From Strigops habroptila (taxonomy: Eukaryota > Chordata > Aves > Psittaciformes > Psittacidae): DNA of 64,000 nt. Numbering within the stretch: position 1 is the stretch's first letter; the number at the start of each line of letters is the position of its first letter. The notes under the pieces are model-generated. The model was not told the origin of the DNA. It did no database searches and saw nothing but the letters and a program-made list of their open reading frames with translations. Shown one piece after another: positions 30,317-39,280 of the stretch. The position numbers and the translations under genes were made by a program. Location: contig NC_044301.2 of assembly GCF_004027225.2 (NCBI RefSeq), forward strand, positions 18,696,402 through 18,760,401, in the 5' to 3' direction.

Positions 30317-31716
30317 CTGGGGAAAGAAAAAAATACAGTAAGATCCCCCCCAGTGTCAGCAGGATGCTCCTGGAGGATGCAGCACTTGTCCCCCTCCGCA
30401 CAGGGACATGGCTCCAAGGTGATTGTGGCAGCAAAGAAGATGATGCCGAGTGTGGTAGAAACCTGGTGATGTCTGAATTTGCAGAGAACCTGGAGGGGAC
30501 AGAGTCCTTGACGTGTCCCCTGCACCCAGTTGAAGGGCACAGGGGACTTTGTCCCTGTCCCCATCCTGGTGTTTGGTGTGTTTTCTGCATCTGCTGCTTT
30601 AATCAGGTAGTTTAACTAAATCTCTCCATCCTGCCCAAGCAGAACTGTCTTCTCTCAGCCTGCTGTAGGGGCCACCAAAAGCAAAAGAGGAGCAGAGACA
30701 AGGCACCCAGCACAGCATCACCATCAGCCCCAAGCTGGGGTCAGCCCAGTGCCAGTCTCCAAGGTGGCTGGGAGCTCAGAAAGGTCCCTGTCCCATGTAC
30801 CCCCCCACCCCTCGCTGCTGCTATCTGTGCTGAGATGTGGTTCCAATGGAACCCGGGGTATCCACAGCCCTTCCCTGACTGCAGGATGGCTCAGCCAGGA
30901 CCCAGCCATGCATTGCTCCTGCAGCATTGGCCTTGGGTGGCTTTGAGGGGTGCCTGGGGTGCCTGGAAGCAGCAGCGTCCTGCCATGGTGGGGGGACTAC
31001 AGCAAGGATAACGGCTCCATGGTGCTGTCCCCTCCCTGCCAGAAATCCTCCCTCCCACCAACATCTGGGCACAGCTGGGGGACACTGCCCTTTACTCCAA
31101 AGTGCCTGGCTGAGGGATAGCCAAGGCTCTTCCTTGTAGATGATATCCCCCCCCCACAATGCCTCCCTATTTCAGCCTCTGGAGGCTTGGACCTTTGTCA
31201 TCACCCACGGGCTCCCCAGCACCATCTTTTCCCTGCTGTGATGGGAACAACCTATCCACATCCTGGCTGGAAGCGCCTGGGGAAGTTCCAGGACACCTTC
31301 CTCTTGACAGCTGTACCCCGATGGATAAGCAACATCCCTCCCAGGATGGGATGAGGGGCTCAGGCGATGTTGGGTGCTGGTGTGAGCCGCTGAGGGGCTT
31401 TGCTTCTGCAGATGTGGGAGAGTCCCAAGCTCCTTTAAATTCAGTTGGGAAATAAAAATCAGCAAGAATTCTGAGCTGGGAAGAAGGACAACACCAAGAA
31501 AAGCCATGGCAAGCAGCAGCTTGGACAGGTCTGATCCATGTCTGCAGAGTGGCGGGGTGCATGGAAAATCCTCTCTGGAGAGCTATGGATGGTCCATGCA
31601 GCTGCACTGTGGAGCCTCCCTGCCATTAAAGGCACCCAGAGGGACATCTCCGGAGCCTTAAGAGAAGCAGGTGAAAGCCCCATCAGAGCTTAAGTGCAGG
31701 GAAGAGCTTGAGCAAG
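30317..31716. other. CALB2 5' intron, no recognisable element
   Basis: Upstream of CALB2 exon 2. I find no exon, CR1 or LTR before the family A LTR at 31717. Confidence 0.45.
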
Positions 31717-32912
31717 TGTCCTGGGTTCAGCTGTAACAGTTTTTTTTTCTCCTTCCTAGTAGCTGGTGCAGTGCTGTGTTTCGGCTTTAGTCTGAGAACA
31801 GTGCTGATAACACACTGATGTTTTTAGTTGTTGCTGAGTAATGTTTACCCCAATCAAGGACTTTTTCAGTCTCATTGTCCTGGGTTCAGCTACAGCAGTC
31901 ATTTTTTCTCCTTCTTAGTAGCTGGTGCAGTGCTGTGTTTTTGACTTTCAGCCTGGGAACAACACTGATAACACCGATGTTTTTAGTTGTTGCTAAGTAA
32001 TGTTTACTCCGACCAAGGACTTTCTCAGTCTCATGCTTTGCCAGGGAGGAGGGGAAGCCGGGAGGAAGCAGAGACAGGACACCTGACCCAAACTAGCCAA
32101 AGGGGTATTCCATACCACAGCACGTCATGCCCAGTATATAAACTGGGGGGAGTTACCCGGAAGGCCCAGATCACTGCTCGGGTCAGGCTGGGTATTGGTC
32201 GGCGGGTGGTGAGCAATTGTATCCTCTCTTCTTGCTATTTCCCTTATCATTATTATTACTGGTGGCAGTAGTAGTGGTTTTGTATTATACCTTAGCTACT
32301 GGACTGCTCTTATCTCAACCTGTGGGAGTTACATTCTTTCGATTCTCCTCCCCATCCCTCCGGGAGCAGGGGGAGGAAGAAGGGGGGGAGTGAGCGAGCA
32401 GCTGCGTGGTTCCGAGTTACCGGCTGGGCTTAAACCACGACACTCATGCTCTGCCAGGGAGAAGGGGCACATGATGCCAGGAGGAAGCAGAGACAGGACA
32501 CCTGACCCAAACTGGCCAAAGGGGTATTCCATACCACAGCACGTCATGCCCAGTATATAAACTGGGGGGAGTTACCCGGAAGGCCCAAATTGCTGCTCAG
32601 GTCGCGCTGGGTATTGGTCAGCGGGTGGTGAGCAATTGTATTGGGCATCACATGGATTTATTGTTTTCTTTTCCTTTTCCCCTTTTAGTTTTATATTCTC
32701 TCCCCTTGTTATTTCCCTTATCATTATTATTGGTGGTAGTAGTAGTGGTTTTGTATTATACCTTAGTTACTGGACTGTTCTTATCTCAACCCGAGGGATT
32801 TACATTCTTTTGATTCTCCTCCCCATCCCTCCAGGAGCTGGGGGGGAAGAAGGAGGGGAGTGAGTGATCGGCTGCATGGTTCTGAGTTACCGGCTGGGCT
32901 TAAACCACGACA
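31717..32912 (+). mobile_element. Nested family A solo LTRs (outer copy A4)
   Basis: The outer LTR is split into 31717-31875 and 32448-32912 by a second complete LTR. The outer flanks GCAAG (before) and GCGAG (after) look like a 5-bp target duplication with one change. The outer LTR carries the older-subfamily start (CTGTAACAGT, TCGGCTTTAGTCTGAG). Confidence 0.85.
31876..32442 (+). mobile_element. Inner family A solo LTR
   Basis: 567 bp from TGTCCTGGG to CACGACA. It is flanked by a perfect 5-bp duplication CTCAT (31871-31875 and 32443-32447), which proves insertion into the outer LTR. Its diagnostic bases (CTTTCAGCCTGGGAACAAC) place it with the LTRs of copy A5. Confidence 0.92.
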
Positions 32913-32955
32913 GCGAGACAGCTCTGTCCACAGGGGGATGAACCCTGGGTCCCTC

Positions 32956-33671
32956 TGTTAGATATATAGAGTAATTAGACTTGTGAGTTGCTTGATTTAT
33001 GTTCCGTTAAGCCTGTTGCTAACAGTTTGAAACTTGCTGAGTTTTTTTTAGTACCGCATAAAAAGTCCTGACAGCAAAGACAGACCTTGGCCGAGCTGGG
33101 TGTCTGCACTCAAGGCTACTGGAAAGTTTGGTAACTAGGACGTGGAGATAAATATATGAGACTATCCAAGCGAAGCAGTACTCCCCAGGCGAAGCAGTAC
33201 TCCCCAGGTTACTTCAAAGCAGAACCTTTAAGATAAGAAACGAAGATGCATACCAGTACCAGTCAGAAAGAGATAAGAAGAATGCTGGTGAAAGCATCAT
33301 CGTTGGAACCTATCCAGGACTCAAAAGGTGAAAAGTACACAGCGAGGAAGACGTCTTACTTCATCTGAGGAAGACTACTTACTTCATCTTGAGACCCCTG
33401 CCCACGACCACCAGGAGGCACTGCGCAAGCGCAGAACATATGGAAATGACTTTTGTACTCATTATAATACGAAGCGGGGATAGGTCATGAATATGTATCA
33501 GCATAGTGGGAAAGGTGATGCATATGTAATACTTTACAGGATAAATTGTGAGCACGTTGTAACGGTCTTCGGAACCAGATTTGGGTGGGTACCCCTGGTT
33601 CCCGGGGCCTCGGAATAAAGCACCACATATAACCTCCTTAGAGTGGTTATGTGTTCTTCTCTCGGCTAACA
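32956..33671 (+). repeat. 5' LTR of element B
   Basis: 716 bp, TGTTAGAT...GGCTAACA. It contains a perfect 19-bp tandem repeat (33170-33188 and 33189-33207), TATAAT at 33463-33468 and AATAAA at 33614-33619. U3 is therefore about 32956-33490, R ends near 33635 and U5 is short. It differs from the 3' LTR at one site near 33538 (G here, A in the 3' copy). Confidence 0.95.
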
Positions 33672-33675
33672 GTTT

Positions 33676-33693
33676 TGGCGACCCAGATGGGAC
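33676..33693 (+). other. Primer binding site of element B
   Basis: TGGCGACCCAGATGGGAC, four bases after the LTR. It does not match the usual Pro, Gln or Trp sites. The closest tRNA 3' end I can recall is tRNA-Arg(CCU), at about 16 of 18; a serine tRNA is a weaker alternative. Confidence 0.6.
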
Positions 33694-34143
33694 CTCGCGG
33701 GCATTGCTGAGGCGGCTCGCGCATCGATTCAGCTCCAGCCGGCACCGAGTGATTCTCGGGGAGCCATCGACCGCGACCGACCTCCGGTGCTCTCGACGGA
33801 CCAACGGCATTGGTAAGAGACGGTGCTTTATTATTTGGTATTGGTACCATTTCCTGGTCTGGTAAAAGCCTGCCTGTTAGACACGGCGAAAGCTGTGCGT
33901 GGTTGGGCTACGGAGCTCCAGGGGAAGCCTAGGCGCCGTCCGTCAGACAGTGGCGAAAGCCCTGCAGGTTCGGCAACAGTGGTCTGGTCTGGTAAACTAT
34001 TTGGTATAAAGCCTGCAGGTTCAGGCAAACAGTGGTCTGGTTAAGTATTTGGTATACTTTCATGGTCTGGTAAAGTATTTGGTATACTTTCATATTTTGA
34101 AATCGAATTTGTCTGTATTAGCCTGTATTGAAATAAGCTTGGA
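33694..34143 (+). promoter_or_regulatory. Element B leader, candidate packaging region
   Basis: 450 nt between primer site and gag. Two hairpins with GAAA tetraloops can be drawn (33882-33897, and 33948-33964 with a T bulge). They are followed by repeated blocks of GGTCTGGTAAAGTATTTGG and GCCTGCAGGTTC (about 33960-34095). Structure inferred by eye. Confidence 0.4.
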
Positions 34144-35748
34144 ATGTCATCAATACCAAAGTCGTCGCCGTTAGGGTGTATTTTGAGTCACTGGAAGGAG
34201 GGGCGGTTTGGACAAGGGATGCAAAAAGGGAAATTAATTGATTACTGTAATGTGTGGTGGACGCAATATAAATTAGAGGATCAAGTCCACTGGCCGGAGA
34301 ATGGAACTTTAGACTATGATACGATTATGCAATTAATGTCATTTTGCAAACGGGAAGGAAAGTGGGACGAGGTCCCATATGTGGAACTGTTCTTTATGTT
34401 AAGGGACAATGATGAATGGAGAAAGGCGTGTGGAATAATGGTTGTTAATACAAAATCGAGTGAGCAATGTAAAGGCTGTGTGGGTGAGAAGAAATGTATG
34501 GGATGCATGGCTGTGAATAATGTTTTGCGACATCAGAAAGATGATGATGATTCTGATTTGTTGATAGCCCCACCAGCCCCGTCAGTCCCACCTGCTTTAA
34601 GAAGCAGGAAAGTAAGGGATGACAGTGATGACGAGAATCTAGAAGTAGATAAAGGATGTGAATGTAGAAAAGAACGGGAATATCCCGTCACCCCAGTTTC
34701 ACATCGGACCCGACAGCGAGATATGCAGGGTAAAGAGGCAAGGATTCAAACGTCCAGTGCATTATTGGCGCCGCTCCGTCAGGGAGTAGGAGCAGAGGGA
34801 CCTGTGTATGTTAAAGTTCCTTTTTCCCCAGGAGATTTGGTGCTTTGGAAACAATCTGCTGGGGCTTATCGAGAAAATCCAAGTAAGGTGGCTAGGGTGG
34901 TAAAAATGATCTTGAAAACCCAGAATCCTGACTGGGATGATATACAAGTATTGCTGGATACCCTGATGGACTCTACAGAAAAAGAGATGGTGCTAAGGAC
35001 AGCGCGAGAACGAGTTAGGGAGGATATCAGGCAGGGTGTCGTCACCGGGACGGTCGATCAGAATTTCCCTATGGAGGATCCTATGTGGGATTATAATACC
35101 GTGGTAGGGATGAGTCGTCTGAAGAGATACCAGGATTGGATAGTGGTTGGGGTACAGAATGCTATGCCAAGAACAATAAATTGGTCAAAGTTATATAATG
35201 TCAGACAGGAAAAGACAGAATCTCCGTCCGTGTTTTTGGAGCGACTTAAAGAAGTGGCCAGGAAATATACGGATCTTGATGTGGAAACGGAACAGGCTAA
35301 GGCTCAGCTGGCTCTAATTTTCCTAGGGCAATCTCAGGATGATATCAGGAAGAAGTTGCAGAAATTAGAGGGTGCTGAATTGCGTGATTTGGATAAGCTG
35401 CTGGAAACAGCCTGGAAAGTATATAATAACCGAGAAAGAGATGGTGTTCAAAGGCAGCAGTGACATCTATTGGCTATAATGCAAAGCAGAGGACAAGGTA
35501 CCCCTGGTAATAGGGGTAGAGGTAGAGGAATGATGCGTGGGCGAGGAAGAGGATTTGGAACACTTAATAATCCAGGGTCAGGATCAGGCAGATTAGGCAT
35601 TAATCAATGTGCCTATTGTAAACAGGAGGGGCATTGGAAAAATGAATGCCCTCAGAGACTGAGACAGAACCCGCAATCTGGATACTCCTTCGGGGAATCC
35701 GAGGTGGCAAAAGCCATGGTTCTGGGAGAATATGGGAGTCAGAGCTGA
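34144..35748 (+). pseudogene. gag: Element B gag, one internal nonsense codon
   Basis: From the ATG at 34144 the frame runs 439 codons to TGA at 35461-35463. It then stays open in the same frame to a second TGA at 35746-35748. The first part has a tryptophan-rich start without a myristoylation glycine, a double CXXC cluster (C109, C112, C118, C121), an acidic/proline linker, and a gammaretrovirus-type capsid (SPGDLVLWKQ). A major-homology-like region (SPSVFLERLKEVARKY) follows. The nucleocapsid lies after the internal stop: a Gly/Arg-rich segment with one CCHC knuckle (CAYCKQEGHWKNEC). The internal TGA would remove nucleocapsid and Pol from the main product, so this copy is probably defective. 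No PPXY or PTAP late motif was seen. Confidence 0.85.
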
Positions 35749-38700
35749 CTAGAATCGGAAAAGGGTGAACCACTAGTGAAAATAAGGCTGGGGGGAGAGG
35801 AGGTACAATTTTTAGTCGATACTGGTGCAACTTATTCTGTGTTAAATGACCTGTATGGGAAAATAGGGGATAAGACTACCACAATAATAGGGGCCACAGG
35901 GAGAGAGGAGGTGCGGTCATTCATGCGACCCCTGGAATTACGGTTTGGGGGAAAGGAATTGATACATGAGTTTCTATACATGCCGGACTGTCCTGTTTCC
36001 CTGTTGGGACGAGATTTATTATCAAAATTAAACGCTAAAATTATTTTTGAAAATGGGGAATTGATTATGCAGGTACCGGAATCACAATCCGGACAGATAC
36101 TAGTGTTAAAGAACAGTCCAAATGCCCGGATACCTAGGGAAGTAGAGGAAGCAGTGATTCCCACAGTTTGGGAAACAGAAATTCCGGGAAAATCAAAGAT
36201 GGCTCAGCCGGTAGTAGTGGAACTGAAAGAAGGGGTGAGACCAGTACGGATAAAACAATATCCCATAAAATTGGAGGCACGATATGGGATAGTTAAAACG
36301 ATTGAGAAATTTTTAAAGTTTGGAATTTTAGAAGAATGTGAATCAGAATATAACACACCAATTTTTCCAGTAAAGAAACCGAATGGTGAATACAGGTTAG
36401 TACAGGACCTAAGGGCAATAAATGAAATAACAAAGGATATCTATCCGGTAGTGGCTAATCCATATACATTGTTGACATCTGTAAAGGAGAAATATAAATG
36501 GTTCACAGTAATTGATTTAAAAGATGCTTTCTTCTGCATCCCCCTTGACAAAGGTAGTAGGAAACTCTTTGCCTTTGAATGGGAAAACCCGCACAATGGA
36601 CGTAAGACTCAGTTAACCTGGACGAGACTCCCACAAGGATTCAAGAATAGCCCGACGCTTTTTGGAAATCAGCTGGCGAAAGAATTGGAACTCTGGGTAA
36701 CTCAAGGGAAAATTCAGGTACCAAGAACACAATATCTCTTATTGCAATATGTAGATGATATATTCATTGCAACTGAACAAGAATCACTGTGCGTACGAGT
36801 AACAATAGAGATCCTGAATCAATTGGGACTAAATGGGTATAAGGTTTCGAGGGAGAAAGCCCAGATTGCCTGCACTACTGTAATGTATTTGGGCTGTGAA
36901 ATCTCCCAGGGACAACGGAGGTTGGGAATTGATCGTATAAAGGCAATTTGTGCTATTCCAGAGCCTCGGAATTTACATGAACTGAGAACATTCCTTGGAA
37001 TGGCGGGTTGGTGCAGGTTATGGATATCGGACTATGGACTGATAGCTAAACCTTTATATGAGGCACAGAAATCTCAGACCTTCGTTTGGGAAGGGTCCCA
37101 AAAGGAAGCTTTTAAGAAGCTAAAAGAAGCGTTAATAAAAGCACCTGCCCTGGGATTACCGGATTTAACCAAGGACTTCCAGCTGTTTGTGCACGAGAGA
37201 CAGAGATTGGCATTGGGAGTTCTGACGCAGAGACTGGGAAGCTGGAAGCGACCAGTGGGATACTTCTCCAAACAGCTGGATCCGGTAAGTGCTGGATGGC
37301 CATCGTGCCTACGAGCAGTAGCAGCAACAGTGACATTAATACAAGAAGTAAGAAAATTGACCTTAGGAAAACATATTGATGTATATGTGCCACACATGGT
37401 AATGACTGTCTTAGAACAAAAAGGGGGGTACTGGCTATCCCCAAGTCGGATGATGAAATACCAGGCAGTATTAACTGAACAAGATGATGTGACTCTAAAG
37501 ACGACTAACTTGTTGAATCCAGCAGCTTTTCTAGGTACAAACACAGAGGACGGCATATTAGAACACGATTGTGTGGAGACGATTGAATATACATATGCGA
37601 CGAGGGCCGATTTGAAGGATGCCCCACTTGAGCAACCTGATCAGGAACTTTTTACTGATGGAAGCAGTTTTGTGGAAGGTGGGGTCCGTTATGCTGGGTA
37701 TGCAGTAACTACACAAAACGCCCTAATAGAAGCAAAAGCTTTGCCCCCAGGGACTTCAGCACAACGGGCAGAGATAATAGCTCTCACCAGAGCTTTAGAA
37801 CTGAGCAAAGGAAAGCGGGTAAATATATGGACTGATTCGAAATATGCATTCGGTGTGGTCCATATACATGGAGCTCTATGGAAGGAACGAGGGCTCCTGT
37901 CCTCACAAGGGACAAATATAAAATACCAAAGGGAAGTTCTGAATTTAATAACTGCTGTGCAATTACCAGAACAGGTGGCTATCATGCACTGTAAAGCGCA
38001 TCAAGGAGGAAGTTCTAAGATAGCCGAAGGAAATACATTTGCGGATCGGATGGCTAGACGAATTGCACGACAGGTACAGACAGTTATGGCTCTGATACCA
38101 ACGAAGGTAAGCCCATTACAGAATTATATGAACCAAAAACCAAGATATTCAGAAGAAGATGTTAAATTGGCTGAATTAGTAAAGGCTCGATTGAACTCGG
38201 AAGGATGGTACGTAACCACTACTGGACAAGTGGTAGTACCACCTGCCATCATGCGGACAATTTTACAAACCGAACATCAAAAATGTCATTGGGGGGCAGA
38301 GGCATTGGTAACATATTTAAAACGAGGAATGATCTCTATACAGATGTTAACAATGGCAAAATCCATAGGATCTAAATGTGAAATTTGTTTGAAAAATAAC
38401 CCAGTAGTCAAGAGGAAAGTAGAAATGGGACACATCAGGGTAGGTATGGAGCCGGGTGACTATTGGCAAATTGATTTTGTGGAATTACCCAAGACACAGG
38501 GATACCGATACTTGTTAGTAGGGGTTGACACTTTTTCTGGATGGCCAGAAGCCTCTCCCTGTCGCACCAATCAGGCTAAGGAAACAGTGAAATGGTTGTT
38601 GAAAGAGATCATCCCTAGATTCGGAGTCCCGTTGGGTATATCATCAGATAGAGGACCGCATTTTACATCAACTATAGTTCAGGAAGTCAGTAAACTGTTA

Positions 38701-39279
38701 GGAATATCCTGGAATCTTCATACCCCATGGAGGCCACAGTCCAGTGGACAGGTGGAAAAGATGAATCAAACAATTAAAAGACAGATAAGCAAAATATGCC
38801 AGGAGGCTAAAATAAAATGGCCACAGGCATTACCAATAGCCCTTTTAAGGATCAGAATTAAACCTAGAAGTGGAATGATGGTAAGCCCATATGAGATCCT
38901 GTTTGGAAAGCCATATGAGGCTCCCCAGCCAAACCCACATGTACATATCAAAGGAACTCAGGATGTACATAATTACGTGTTATCTCTCAGTAGAACTTTG
39001 ATCCGGTTGTGTAGTGCCCTGATCTGGAACCGACCGCTCTCGTTGGAGACTCCAGTACACGAGATCGAGCCAGGAGACCAAGTCTACGTTCGTGATTGGA
39101 GCGAGGAACCACTTAAGGAACGGTGGAATGGACCGTACCTGGTGCTGTTAACTACCTTCACCGCTGTAAAAGTGGAAGGAATTAACTCCTGGATTCACTA
39201 CACTAGAGTGAAGAAAGTCCCGAAACATTGGGAATCAGAAGCCTTAGGACCTACGAAGCTGAGACTGAAATGCAGATAA
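35749..39279 (+). CDS. pol: Element B pro-pol (protease, RT, RNase H, integrase)
   Basis: 1,176 open codons follow the gag terminator in the same frame; there is no start of its own, so expression is expected by readthrough. Order: aspartic protease (FLVDTGATYSVL, near residue 20), RT with TRLPQGFKNSP and a YVDD catalytic box (about residue 330), connection, and RNase H (LFTDGSS; WTDSKYAFGVV). Integrase follows with an HHCC zinc module (HX3H; CEIC), the D,D,E triad (WQIDFVE, SSDRGPHF, SSGQVEKMN) and a C-terminal GPY/F module (WNGPYLVL). No stop or frameshift. Integrase ends only 1 nt before env instead of overlapping it. Confidence 0.93.
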   Translation, partial: LESEKGEPLVKIRLGGEEVQFLVDTGATYSVLNDLYGKIGDKTTTIIGATGREEVRSFMRPLELRFGGKELIHEFLYMPDCPVSLLGRDLLSKLNAKIIFENGELIMQVPESQSGQILVLKNSPNARIPREVEEAVIPTVWETEIPGKSKMAQPVVVELKEGVRPVRIKQYPIKLEARYGIVKTIEKFLKFGILEECESEYNTPIFPVKKPNGEYRLVQDLRAINEITKDIYPVVANPYTLLTSVKEKYKWFTVIDLKDAFFCIPLDKGSRKLFAFEWENPHNGRKTQLTWTRLPQGFKNSPTLFGNQLAKELELWVTQGKIQVPRTQYLLLQYVDDIFIATEQESLCVRVTIEILNQLGLNGYKVSREKAQIACTTVMYLGCEISQGQRRLGIDRIKAICAIPEPRNLHELRTFLGMAGWCRLWISDYGLIAKPLYEAQKSQTFVWEGSQKEAFKKLKEALIKAPALGLPDLTKDFQLFVHERQRLALGVLTQRLGSWKRPVGYFSKQLDPVSAGWPSCLRAVAATVTLIQEVRKLTLGKHIDVYVPHMVMTVLEQKGGYWLSPSRMMKYQAVLTEQDDVTLKTTNLLNPAAFLGTNTEDGILEHDCVETIEYTYATRADLKDAPLEQPDQELFTDGSSFVEGGVRYAGYAVTTQNALIEAKALPPGTSAQRAEIIALTRALELSKGKRVNIWTDSKYAFGVVHIHGALWKERGLLSSQGTNIKYQREVLNLITAVQLPEQVAIMHCKAHQGGSSKIAEGNTFADRMARRIARQVQTVMALIPTKVSPLQNYMNQKPRYSEEDVKLAELVKARLNSEGWYVTTTGQVVVPPAIMRTILQTEHQKCHWGAEALVTYLKRGMISIQMLTMAKSIGSKCEICLKNNPVVKRKVEMGHIRVGMEPGDYWQIDFVELPKTQGYRYLLVGVDTFSGWPEASPCRTNQAKETVKWLLKEIIPRFGVPLGISSDRGPHFTSTIVQEVSKLLGISWNLHTPWRPQSSGQVEKMNQTIKRQISKICQEAKIKWPQALPIALLRIRIKPRSGMMVSPYEILFGKPYEAPQPNPHVHIKGTQDVHNYVLSLSRTLIRLCSALIWNRPLSLETPVHEIEPGDQVYVRDWSEEPLKERWNGPYLVLLTTFTAVKVEGINSWIHYTRVKKVPKHWESEALGPTKLRLKCR

Positions 39280-39280
39280 G

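Noticed and set aside
35461-35463. TGA in gag as a selenocysteine codon
   Set aside because: No SECIS-like structure was visible and retroviral Gag has no such use; a simple nonsense change is more likely.
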